From a virus: DNA of 29,593 nucleotides. The notes below the pieces were generated by a model. That model was not told the DNA's origin. It saw only the letters and a list, made by a program, of their open reading frames with translations, and did not search any database. Location of the stretch: positions 1 to 29,593 of the IMG/VR virus record IMGVR_UViG_3300025889_000662. One strand, 5' to 3'. Shown here in pieces: positions 20,657 to 26,689 of the stretch (positions within the stretch are counted from its first letter, which is position 1; each line of letters starts with the position of its first letter). The translations under genes and the position numbers were made by a program.

Positions 20657-20853
20657 AGCCAAAGCTCCGAAACAACCCTGTCAAATCTGTCCCGCTTGAT
20701 CTCCTGATGGTTGGCTACCACTGGGAGAGCGTCCGAGAACGCTATTTCATCAAGCACAACATGGGCAAAGAAGCCCTTGATGCCTTAAAGCTGCGCCAGA
20801 TCTATGCACGAAGGATCTGGGACGAATGCGGCATCCACATTCCCGTCAACTAA
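20650..20853 (+). CDS. Small protein of unknown function
   Basis: A 67-residue basic protein: MLKPKLRNNPVKSVPLDLLM, VGYHWESVRERYFIKHNMGK, then EALDALKLRQIYARRIWDEC. Helical, with Tyr/Trp-rich central part. The start overlaps the end of the previous gene by 7 bases, implying coupled translation. It is not related to its neighbours by sequence as far as I can see. Function unknown. Confidence 0.68.
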   Translation: MLKPKLRNNPVKSVPLDLLMVGYHWESVRERYFIKHNMGKEALDALKLRQIYARRIWDECGIHIPVN

Positions 20854-20863
20854 CCAAAGCACC

Positions 20864-21589
20864 ATGACCACTGAACACCCCAAGTCAATCGAGGCACCAA
20901 TCCTCCGCTTCTTTCATTCCCCAGTTTCCTGGGATAAGGGCGTTAAAAACGGCGGCATGACCGCTGTGCTGAAGCTGCCGGAAGGCGAATGGAATGACGT
21001 GCTTGTCTACCAACCTGATGCTCCCAACGAAAACTGGTGGGATGTACTGCCACGCAATACCGTAATTCGTGCAGCCATACGCGAGCCTGCCAAGAAGAAC
21101 CCTAGGGATCTGATTGCTTTTGCCTTGCCATTGAAGAACCAGCCTTCTGCAACACAGGATCTCATCGCCAAACTCATGAGTAACGACCAAGACAATCAGC
21201 AGCCAGAACTGACTGAAGGCGACAAGCTGGAAGCCCAGATTAAAGAAGGCGTCGAAAAGAAACGCCGAAATCAGCAACTGATTCAGCAATCCAAGCGCCT
21301 GCAGCGTCTGATCCTGATGGGTGAATGGCTCGAAAAGAACGAGTCCGCCTTGAAGTGCATACAGTCAACGATCTGTACTTCTGTCTTCCGCTGGTACGAC
21401 GACAACAGCGAAGAAGCCGACAGCACGGCACTGCACGAAATGCTGGATGCATTGCATCTCAATATGGATCTGATCCGAGATATGCGGCAGAAGTGCTGGT
21501 GCCCTGATACAGATTGCGAAGGAACCCTTTACTACACCGATGGCACTGGCAAACCTGTGAAGGTCATTGACCTAAACGAGGTGGCATGA
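20864..21589 (+). CDS. Early protein of unknown function with C-terminal cysteines
   Basis: A 241-residue protein starting MTTEHPKSIEAPILRFFHSP. Residues 1-105 are a beta-rich domain (GMTAVLKLPEGEWNDVLVYQ; NTVIRAAIREPAK). Residues 110-165 are acidic and then coiled-coil (LEAQIKEGVEKKRRNQQLIQ). The rest is helical and ends with KCWCPDTDCEGTLYYTDGTG, a cysteine-rich hairpin that might bind metal. The ATG at 20864 follows an ACC; the frame is open upstream to 20804 inside the previous gene. It is the largest unknown in the early region. I have no family for it. Confidence 0.72.
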   Translation: MTTEHPKSIEAPILRFFHSPVSWDKGVKNGGMTAVLKLPEGEWNDVLVYQPDAPNENWWDVLPRNTVIRAAIREPAKKNPRDLIAFALPLKNQPSATQDLIAKLMSNDQDNQQPELTEGDKLEAQIKEGVEKKRRNQQLIQQSKRLQRLILMGEWLEKNESALKCIQSTICTSVFRWYDDNSEEADSTALHEMLDALHLNMDLIRDMRQKCWCPDTDCEGTLYYTDGTGKPVKVIDLNEVA

Positions 21590-21786
21590 AAGGCGCTAAA
21601 CAGTTGCTGGTTTATCTGGCGGTGCTACTGACTGGCAAGCGCGATCTGGCTCCAATCTTGGAAATGCCACTTGATGACGAAGCCCGCGAGTACCTGCTGA
21701 CGATGGAACGCGACTGGCAGGTTGCTTTGCTTGAGCACTGCTTGACTTTGGCACCTGGCAAGTATCGGCGGGATCCATCCTCCTGA
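21586..21786 (+). CDS. Small helical protein of unknown function
   Basis: A 66-residue protein: MKGAKQLLVYLAVLLTGKRD, LAPILEMPLDDEAREYLLTM, ERDWQVALLEHCLTLAPGKY. The N-terminal KQLLVYLAVLLTG could be a short membrane-associated helix, but charged residues follow closely, so a soluble helical bundle is equally likely. Start overlaps the previous stop (ATGA) and is preceded by GAGG. The last gene before a 218-base gap. Confidence 0.65.
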   Translation: MKGAKQLLVYLAVLLTGKRDLAPILEMPLDDEAREYLLTMERDWQVALLEHCLTLAPGKYRRDPSS

Positions 21787-22004
21787 TGATGGGGCATTGA
21801 GAAAGGAGTTCTACAGGTCCTTCTGGCTGCTGCCTGCGTAGGGGTTGCCACTGGTCGGGCTAACTGGTGGGAGGACATCCCAAGCGCAAGAAGCTCAAAG
21901 GTTCCCGTCGAGGACACGGTGTAGTTCCAGGCAGAAGTGCCCCCATTGGCACCGTGCAAGCTGCCGCCTCATGTAAGTCCCCAACCCAAAAGTTTTACAA
22001 ACTA
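21787..22004 (+). other. Gap without a confident gene
   Basis: 218 bases. A good AAAGGAG site at 21801-21807 is followed by an open frame reading LQVLLAAACVGVATGRANWW, then EDIPSARSSKVPVEDTV, ending at a TAG. It looks like a short signal or membrane segment plus tail, but no ATG/GTG/TTG start lies at a suitable distance. A second frame from a GTG at 21867 runs into the next gene and would add a basic 46-residue N-terminus (MGGHPKRKKLKGSRRGHGVV). Either could be real. Confidence 0.3.
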
Positions 22005-22430
22005 ATGCTCAAAGACATCACACGCTGTCACGGCACTGGTTGCCCCATAAAGCAACAGTGCCTCAGGCACACCGCGCCAATTCCAGACAATACTCTGCTG
22101 TCATGGGCAGCAAACCTAAATCATGAACGGGCGCACATCTGCGCTTACTACATGCCCGCTACGCCCGAACTTTCACCCACTGCTCGGGCAGTGTTTGAGG
22201 CATTCAATAGCAGATTCGAGTGGATCGAAGACGGCGTGCCAGCCCCCCAGTTCAAGGCGCTCGCCGCCGCCCTGCGTGCCGCTGCGAATCAGGTGGTGCC
22301 GGAAATTGAAATACTGCCACAACAGGATCTAGAAGACAGACGCGAAGCAATGGAGTGGGGCATGAAAAACCAAACTCAGCTCACTCGCCAACAACTTTTC
22401 GCCGTCGCTGCCGAACTTGAAGCCCAGTAG
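22005..22430 (+). CDS. Cysteine-cluster protein of unknown function
   Basis: A 141-residue protein starting MLKDITRCHGTGCPIKQQCL. Cysteines 8, 13, 19 and 46 (ERAHICAYYMPA) form a pattern suited to zinc or an iron-sulfur cluster. The rest is Ala-rich and helical, with an acidic helix near the end (LEDRREAMEWGMKNQTQ). I recall C-H-G-T-G-C-P proteins in cyanophages but no function. The ATG at 22005 is chosen because the metal-binding motif begins there; a GTG at 21867 would lengthen it by 46 basic residues. Confidence 0.68.
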   Translation: MLKDITRCHGTGCPIKQQCLRHTAPIPDNTLLSWAANLNHERAHICAYYMPATPELSPTARAVFEAFNSRFEWIEDGVPAPQFKALAAALRAAANQVVPEIEILPQQDLEDRREAMEWGMKNQTQLTRQQLFAVAAELEAQ

Positions 22431-22442
22431 TCAGATTAACTA

Positions 22443-22772
22443 ATGAAACGACTTATTTTTTCAGCACTGCTGCTGTTCAATTCGCCTGCAATGGCACACC
22501 ACATCGGACGATCAGTACAGGCAACGGTCTATGACCCATGGTTCAACGGCAGAACCGCCTACTGCGGCAGCCGGTACCAGCACTGGGGCATTAGCGCAGC
22601 GCATCCATGGCTTGAGTGCGGCACGAAGGTCCAGGTCAGCCATAAGGGGCGGATGCTGACAGTGCCGATTACAGATCGGTGCGATTGCAACAGTATCGAT
22701 CTATCGGCAGGTGCCGCTCATCGATTAGGCGTTCCGCTTGATGGGACAGCACAGGTGCGGATCAGCTACTAG
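22443..22772 (+). CDS. Secreted RlpA-like double-psi beta-barrel protein
   Basis: A 109-residue protein. Residues 1-18 are a clear signal peptide (MKRLIFSALLLFNSPAMA, cut before HHIG). The mature 90 residues match the RlpA-like/barwin double-psi beta-barrel: VQATVYDPWFNGRTAYCGSR, GISAAHPWLECGTKVQV, LTVPITDRCDCNSIDLSAGA, AHRLGVPLDGTAQVRISY. The aspartate in T-D-R and the A-A-H-P-W-L-x-C-G-T segment correspond to conserved positions of lytic-transglycosylase RlpA and of expansin-like folds. Four to five cysteines may form disulfides outside the cytoplasm. There is no SPOR domain. A wall-remodelling role is plausible but activity is not certain. Confidence 0.8.
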   Translation: MKRLIFSALLLFNSPAMAHHIGRSVQATVYDPWFNGRTAYCGSRYQHWGISAAHPWLECGTKVQVSHKGRMLTVPITDRCDCNSIDLSAGAAHRLGVPLDGTAQVRISY

Positions 22773-22814
22773 GGCTGCCGCATTGAAAAGAATTGTTTCT
22801 GGCTCCAAAACAGC

Positions 22815-22871
22815 TTGCTTTTGGATCCATTCTGGGTTATAGTTGGTTCATGAGGCAAGAGCCTCACCACC
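22815..22871 (+). promoter_or_regulatory. Early promoter with 5'-terminal hairpin leader
   Basis: TTGCTT (22815-22820), an exact 17-base spacer and TATAGT (22838-22843) make a good sigma-70 promoter. After 8 bases comes the hairpin GAGGC-AAGA-GCCTC (22852-22865), then ACCACC (22866-22871). The gap from -10 to hairpin equals that at 19802, and TATAGTTGG is shared. It would drive the operon beginning at 22888. Confidence 0.75.
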
Positions 22872-22887
22872 CATCGCGTCCCAAACC

Positions 22888-23124
22888 ATGCTTTCCCTTC
22901 AACCCCGCGACAACGCAGAGCTTTCCCTTCAAGACGAAACCCTCCTCGCAGAAGATCTTGCAGACCTGTTCAACGATTACGTCTGCGAGCATCTAGTTGA
23001 AACCCTTTACGAGATGGCAAAAGAAGTCATCGAGCGCAACACCGGCATGGATCCAAGTAGCGACGAAGGTCTTGACCTCGCCCTTGATCTGATCCGCCGT
23101 ATCAAAGTCACTGCCACCAAATAA
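22888..23124 (+). CDS. Small acidic helical protein
   Basis: A 78-residue, strongly acidic protein: MLSLQPRDNAELSLQDETLL, AEDLADLFNDYVCEHLVETL, YEMAKEVIERNTGMDPSSDE, GLDLALDLIRRIKVTATK. It has long amphipathic helices. The start ATG at 22888 has the AAACC-ATG context; a frame open back to 22843 lies within the promoter and is not used. First gene behind the second hairpin-leader promoter. Function unknown. Confidence 0.68.
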   Translation: MLSLQPRDNAELSLQDETLLAEDLADLFNDYVCEHLVETLYEMAKEVIERNTGMDPSSDEGLDLALDLIRRIKVTATK

Positions 23125-23146
23125 CTTACCCATCGCGTTTTTAATC

Positions 23147-23332
23147 ATGATCTCAACCACAATCCTCTGGCTATTAGCCCTGCTGATTCTGCCCTTGCTC
23201 ATCATCTGGCATTTCAGCAAATCCAAGTCCCAACGCATCAACGAACAACGACAGCGCGGCTGGACTTGGAAACAGGTCGCCGCTTACTGGAACTGCTCAC
23301 CCTCTACCGCACGCCGCTGGGCTGCTGCTTGA
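23147..23332 (+). CDS. Membrane-anchored helix-turn-helix protein
   Basis: A 61-residue protein. Residues 1-22 form one transmembrane helix (ISTTILWLLALLILPLLIIW). A short basic linker (HFSKSKSQRINEQRQ) is followed by RGWTWKQVAAYWNCSPSTAR and RWAAA, a helix-turn-helix (W-T-W-x-x-V-A-x-Y-x-x-C-S-P-S-T-A-x-R-W) like those of terminase small subunits and AlpA-type proteins. The positive-inside rule puts the HTH in the cytoplasm. A membrane segment joined to a bare HTH is unusual. It may tether DNA to the membrane or act in a regulatory relay; both are guesses. Confidence 0.72.
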   Translation: MISTTILWLLALLILPLLIIWHFSKSKSQRINEQRQRGWTWKQVAAYWNCSPSTARRWAAA

Positions 23333-23336
23333 ACCG

Positions 23337-23489
23337 ATGAACAACAAACTCGCCAACCTCCTGTCCTTCCTCATCGTTGCCACCACCGTTGCTTTCATTG
23401 GCATCGAGGCAACAGCCCACCACGGCAGCACCCACAGCGGCACTCAGCCCTACACCCGCGTCAACAACACAGAGGAGTGCAACAAGTGA
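23337..23489 (+). CDS. Small secreted or membrane-anchored peptide
   Basis: A 50-residue protein: MNNKLANLLSFLIVATTVAF, then IGIEATAHHGSTHSGTQPYT and RVNNTEECNK. The first 27 residues look like a signal peptide with an A-T-A cleavage site; otherwise it is an N-terminal anchor. The mature part would be only about 23 residues, His/Thr/Ser-rich with one cysteine. It starts 4 bases after the previous stop and overlaps the next gene. Together with the membrane-HTH and the RlpA-like gene, it forms a cluster of exported early products. Function unknown. Confidence 0.6.
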   Translation: MNNKLANLLSFLIVATTVAFIGIEATAHHGSTHSGTQPYTRVNNTEECNK

Positions 23490-23809
23490 CAACCAACATC
23501 ACTACCGCTCAAGACCTGATTGACGCTCTTCTGCAGCTCCGCGAAGAACGCGCTGACCTTGACGCTAAAGAAGCCTTCCTCAAGGAGCAGCTTGCTGGTG
23601 CCATCGCCCTAGGCGAACTTGACGACTACCAACAAGAGGACGGCATCTTCCAGTTCAGCAACGCCAAGTACACCCGCTGCGAGCGCAGCACTTACAAACT
23701 CAGCAAGGAAGCTGACCGCGCTATCCGCGCCATCAAGGAACAAGACATTGATGCTGGACTTGCCCAGCGGAACGTGACAACCTACTGGCGGCTGGATACC
23801 GCAATTTGA
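23486..23809 (+). CDS. Coiled-coil early protein of unknown function
   Basis: A 107-residue protein: MTTNITTAQDLIDALLQLRE, ERADLDAKEAFLKEQLAGAI form an N-terminal coiled coil, then DDYQQEDGIFQFSNAKYTRC and a basic helix (LSKEADRAIRAIKEQDIDAG) ending NVTTYWRLDTAI. The start is the GTG at 23486, overlapping the previous stop (GTGA) with GAGGAG 8-9 bases upstream; a GTG at 23477 is too close to that site. It resembles small recombination-region phage proteins in layout, but I cannot name a family. It lies directly before RusA with a TTGA overlap. Confidence 0.7.
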   Translation: MTTNITTAQDLIDALLQLREERADLDAKEAFLKEQLAGAIALGELDDYQQEDGIFQFSNAKYTRCERSTYKLSKEADRAIRAIKEQDIDAGLAQRNVTTYWRLDTAI

Positions 23810-24243
23810 ACGACTCCATTACCTTCACCGTCATCGGGCTACCTGCTCCTCAAGGATCAAAAGTCCGGACCAGGTACTCGATGCGTGAAGCATCAGTCAA
23901 TGTTGCCCCTTGGCGGGTTGACGTAAAAAACTTTGCCCTAAAAAGCAAGCCGGACAACTGGGATATGGAGTCACCTATGTCCTTATCAGTTGTTTTCCGT
24001 TTCCGCCGCCCCAAATCCCATTACACAACAAAGGGTTTAAGCTCAAATGCTCCGCTGCAATGCACGTCTGCAAAGCACGGAGATCTAGACAAGCTCCTTC
24101 GATCAACGAACGACGCTCTTACAGACGTTCTGTTCAATGACGATCGCCAAGTAGTCAGCATTATTGCCTCCAAGCGATACTGCGAACCTGACGAACCACA
24201 GGGTGCAATCATCACGCTCACTGCGCTTTCAATCACCAAATGA
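23806..24243 (+). CDS. rusA: RusA-like Holliday junction resolvase
   Basis: A 145-residue protein with the RusA pattern: FTVIGLPAPQGSKVRTRYS near the N-terminus, a central VVFRFRRPKSHYTTKG strand, then the acidic signature KHGDLDKLLRSTNDALTDVL and FNDDRQVVSIIASKRYC. The aspartates in G-D-x-D, N-D and N-D-D-R-Q-V are the catalytic metal-binding residues and all are present. It would resolve branched recombination and replication intermediates before packaging. Starts at a TTG overlapping the previous stop; ends overlapping the annealing-protein gene by 4 bases. Confidence 0.9.
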   Translation: MNDSITFTVIGLPAPQGSKVRTRYSMREASVNVAPWRVDVKNFALKSKPDNWDMESPMSLSVVFRFRRPKSHYTTKGLSSNAPLQCTSAKHGDLDKLLRSTNDALTDVLFNDDRQVVSIIASKRYCEPDEPQGAIITLTALSITK

Positions 24244-24935
24244 CCATCCCAAATCTTGCGGGTGTCATCAGCAAAGATGACGTCTTCCGTAAGGGCAGCG
24301 GTTCCTACGCCGCCGACTACGTTTCTTGGGCTCGCATTGCGAACCACCTTCACACTTCCGCCCCAGGCTGGGAGTTCCATCTAAAGACCGCTCCTGATGG
24401 TGGGCACGTCTGGCAGGCTCCTGATGGCAGCGCCTACCTGGTGACCTACTTCACCGGACCAGAAGACCAAGCAACGCCTGATTTCGTCTATCCCTGCCAG
24501 GACAACAGAAACCAGCCGATCCGCTTCGATAAGGTCAACTGCCGCACGCTCACCGACTCGCATCGTCGAGCCCTCTGCGCTAACGCCGCTTTTGCCTTTT
24601 CCCTTGGCTATGAGCTGTGGGCACGGGAGGAAGTTGACGAAGCGAAAAGCGAACCTGTAACGACTGTTGAGGTTTCTGCCGAAGACAAGCCAAAGCCGAA
24701 AGCTCCCGCTAAACCGAAAGCTCAGGCTCCCGACCTGACCGCAGAAGAGACGCCGCTGAGCGATTCTGACCTTAAGACGATCCGTGACCTCCTTAAGGAA
24801 GAGCCGGTCGTCAACAGGAACAAGATCATCAAGGCGTTCATGCAGGAGTTCAAGGTGCCGGATGGGGAACTCATCTCCACCCACATCACCCTCCCTAAAC
24901 ACCTGCGGTTCATCCAGGAGCGTTTGTCTTCCTGA
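24240..24935 (+). CDS. Sak3/DUF1071-like single-strand annealing protein
   Basis: A 231-residue protein. The N-terminal 140 residues run SYAADYVSWARIANHLHTSA, PGWEFHLKTAPDGGHVWQAP, DGSAYLVTYFTG, NRNQPIRFDKVNCRTLTDSH and RRALCANAAFAFSLGYELWA. This matches the DUF1071 (Sak3) annealing-protein layout: S-W-A helix, beta strands, D-N-R-N, and the D-x-x-R-R-x-x-x-x-A-x-A helix. A Lys/Pro-Ala linker (about 150-165) precedes a C-terminal helical extension that starts around LSDSDLKTIRDLLKEE. It overlaps RusA by 4 bases and precedes SSB, as in other phage recombination operons. Family call by pattern only. Confidence 0.68.
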   Translation: MTIPNLAGVISKDDVFRKGSGSYAADYVSWARIANHLHTSAPGWEFHLKTAPDGGHVWQAPDGSAYLVTYFTGPEDQATPDFVYPCQDNRNQPIRFDKVNCRTLTDSHRRALCANAAFAFSLGYELWAREEVDEAKSEPVTTVEVSAEDKPKPKAPAKPKAQAPDLTAEETPLSDSDLKTIRDLLKEEPVVNRNKIIKAFMQEFKVPDGELISTHITLPKHLRFIQERLSS

Positions 24936-24939
24936 CGCC

Positions 24940-25203
24940 ATGACCGACGAGATGATGCACGCCCAGATGGCGGCTCTTTACGCTCAACAGCGCCAAGACC
25001 TCAAACCATTGGATCATCTCGAAGATTTACTGCCGCCTCACCTTTGCGAATCCGTACGGCATTACGCCCGGTCACGCGAATACACCGCAAAGCAGGCTCT
25101 GTCACACATCGTTTCCAAATTCTTCGGATCATGCTTCAAGTCACAGCAGTCGGCAATCTCGCAGCCGACCCCGAAATCCGCACCGTTGGCGACAACGAAG
25201 TAG
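24940..25203 (+). CDS. Small protein of unknown function overlapping ssb
   Basis: An 87-residue protein: MTDEMMHAQMAALYAQQRQD, LKPLDHLEDLLPPHLCESVR, HYARSREYTAKQALSHIVSK. Its last 24 residues overlap the 5' end of the SSB gene in another frame (73 bases) and look unstructured (SQQSAISQPTPKSAPLATTK). The first 60 residues look like a real helical protein and otherwise fill the space between annealing protein and SSB. The start follows a gap of 4 bases with GCC-ATG context. Function unknown. Confidence 0.62.
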   Translation: MTDEMMHAQMAALYAQQRQDLKPLDHLEDLLPPHLCESVRHYARSREYTAKQALSHIVSKFFGSCFKSQQSAISQPTPKSAPLATTK

Positions 25204-25463
25204 CGAACTTCCTCATCCTCTGCAACAAAAAAATCAAAGGCGAGGAGCATGTCTCCGCCCTGCGCTGTGCAGTGTGGGGACCACGCGCCAAGGTCGTAGC
25301 CGATTATCTGACCAAAGGCTCTCAAGTCACCGTTACTGGTCAGGCTTATGTCGAGACCTACGAGACAAAGACCGGCGAGACTCGCGCCAATCTGAATGTC
25401 GCTGTCAACGATTTCACCTTGCCTCCTAAGCCTAGGGTTGAAACCGCCGACATGCCGTTCTAA
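25131..25463 (+). CDS. ssb: Single-stranded DNA-binding protein
   Basis: A 110-residue SSB of the bacterial OB-fold family: MLQVTAVGNLAADPEIRTVG, DNEVANFLILCNKKIKGEEH, RCAVWGPRAKVVADYLTKGS, QVTVTGQAYVETYETKTGET. The hydrophobic acidic end, TADMPF, matches the protein-interaction tip (D-M/D-I-P-F) of bacterial SSBs, though the linker is very short. It protects single strands during phage replication and recombination and would recruit host partners through the tail. The ATG at 25131 gives the standard SSB N-terminus; a longer frame upstream lies in the preceding gene. Confidence 0.92.
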   Translation: MLQVTAVGNLAADPEIRTVGDNEVANFLILCNKKIKGEEHVSALRCAVWGPRAKVVADYLTKGSQVTVTGQAYVETYETKTGETRANLNVAVNDFTLPPKPRVETADMPF

Positions 25464-25468
25464 TCTCC

Positions 25469-25490
25469 GGGGGGCTTTGCCCCCTTTTTT
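25469..25490 (+). terminator. Rho-independent terminator between ssb and the sigma gene
   Basis: GGGGGC (25470-25475), TTT, GCCCCC (25479-25484), then six T (25485-25490): a 6-bp all-GC stem and clean U tract. The sigma factor ATG follows only 8 bases later, so the sigma gene needs readthrough, antitermination or its own promoter. A weak candidate promoter, TTGAAA (25438-25443) with TCTAAT (25459-25464), lies just upstream, with only a 15-base spacer. Confidence 0.88.
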
Positions 25491-25498
25491 ATGGGTTC

Positions 25499-26425
25499 AT
25501 GTCAAGCGCGATCAGTGACTACCTAAACCAGATCGGGAAAATTCCGCTGCTGACTGCTGCGGAAGAAATCGAACTCGGCAACGCCATTCAACAGATGATG
25601 CCCTTGGTGGGCAAGGCTGATCTCTCAAAAGAAGAACAGCGCATCATCCGCGTCGGTGAACGAGCCAAACGGCGCATGATCCAAGGCAACCTTCGCTTGG
25701 TCATCAGGGTTGCTGGTAAATACAGCAGGATGACAAATCGGATCACAATGCAAGATCTGATTCAAGAAGGCAACATCGGTTTAATTCGTGCCGTTGAAAT
25801 GTTTGATCCATCCAGAGGTTACAAATTTTCGACTTACGCCTACTGGTGGATTAAGCAAGGGATCATGCGGGCATCACAGATGCAGGATCGAATGATCAAA
25901 TTGCCCAGTGGGGCACATGATGTTCTCCGCAAAATCAAACTGTTCACCATTGAATACCAAAAGGAATGGGGCAAAGTGCCAACGATTGAAGAGTGTGCTG
26001 AACTTGTAGGGATGCAGCCAGACACAGTTCGCGGTTATCTTGCCAGCGCCACTGATGCTTCAAGCCTTGATGCAAAAGCCAAAAACAAGGAAGACGACGG
26101 TAGCAGTATCGTTGATCTGATCGCCTGTGATGACGAGCGTCCAGAAGAAGAGCTGTTGCTTGACACACAAATAGAAGCAATACAGCAGGCACTGCCAAAG
26201 ATCAGCAAGCGTGCTCAACAACTTCTTACCTTGCGTTATGGGTTAAACGGACAAGAACCGCTATCCAATCAAACCATCGCCAAAGAGTTTGGAATGTATC
26301 GAGAATCAATGCGTCGCCAGGTCTTAAACGCTGAACAGGAACTCAAAGCAGCCTTGCAAGGTGAACCGCCGGGAAAGCCGCAAGCACAGAAGACTTGCTC
26401 CAGCTTGATCTGGGGCTGGAGCTGA
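25499..26425 (+). CDS. Phage-encoded sigma-70 family factor (group 2 type)
   Basis: A 308-residue sigma factor. Region 1.2: ISDYLNQIGKIPLLTAAEEI, as in cyanobacterial group-2 sigmas. Region 2 (about 60-135): NLRLVIRVAGKYS, ITMQDLIQEGNIGLIRAVEM, FDPSRGYKFSTYAYWWIKQG, the core binding and -10 recognition parts. Region 3 is in the middle (VPTIEECAELVGMQPDTVRG). Region 4 (about 225-290) ends with QTIAKEFGMYRESMRRQVLN, a recognition helix that departs from the usual T/S-R-E-R-I/V-R-Q-I. The C-terminus has a short extension. It should redirect host RNA polymerase, perhaps to late or leftward genes. It lies immediately behind a terminator. Confidence 0.93.
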   Translation: MSSAISDYLNQIGKIPLLTAAEEIELGNAIQQMMPLVGKADLSKEEQRIIRVGERAKRRMIQGNLRLVIRVAGKYSRMTNRITMQDLIQEGNIGLIRAVEMFDPSRGYKFSTYAYWWIKQGIMRASQMQDRMIKLPSGAHDVLRKIKLFTIEYQKEWGKVPTIEECAELVGMQPDTVRGYLASATDASSLDAKAKNKEDDGSSIVDLIACDDERPEEELLLDTQIEAIQQALPKISKRAQQLLTLRYGLNGQEPLSNQTIAKEFGMYRESMRRQVLNAEQELKAALQGEPPGKPQAQKTCSSLIWGWS

Positions 26426-26428
26426 ACC

Positions 26429-26689
26429 ATGGGAGCGAATCGGATGGGTCCGCCGTGCCCTAGCTGCGGTAGTCAGGTAACAGATGTCGGTTCAACGTAT
26501 CGGTCAAAAGAGGGTGACTTTGTTCGGCGCAGGATTTGTGTCGTCTGCGATCATCGGTTCTACACCGCACAGTGCGCTGAGGTTTTAGTTTCAAGGCGTG
26601 ACCTTCAATGGAAAGGTCGCGTCCCTACCCTGCTTAAAGAAGACATCCGGGACATGTTCCGTGCCCTGCTACAACAGCGTTCCGCATGA
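26429..26689 (+). CDS. NrdR-like zinc-ribbon protein without ATP-cone
   Basis: An 86-residue protein whose first half is an NrdR-type zinc ribbon: CPSCGSQVTDVGSTYRSKEG, DFVRRRICVVCDHRFYT. The C-P-x-C, R-R-x-C-x-x-C and R-F-Y-T motifs agree closely with NrdR. Its second half is a basic helical tail (SRRDLQWKGRVPTLLKEDIR) and the ATP-cone of true NrdR (about 150 residues) is absent. NrdR represses ribonucleotide reductase genes in bacteria. This short form may be a regulator working with the sigma factor, from which it is separated by 3 bases (TGA-ACC-ATG). Confidence 0.75.
   Translation: MGANRMGPPCPSCGSQVTDVGSTYRSKEGDFVRRRICVVCDHRFYTAQCAEVLVSRRDLQWKGRVPTLLKEDIRDMFRALLQQRSA

Noticed and set aside
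24381-24941. 186-codon minus-strand frame opposite the annealing-protein gene
   Set aside because: It has Arg/Leu/Phe-rich antisense composition and no start signal. The plus frame matches a known family and overlaps its neighbours in an operon-like manner.
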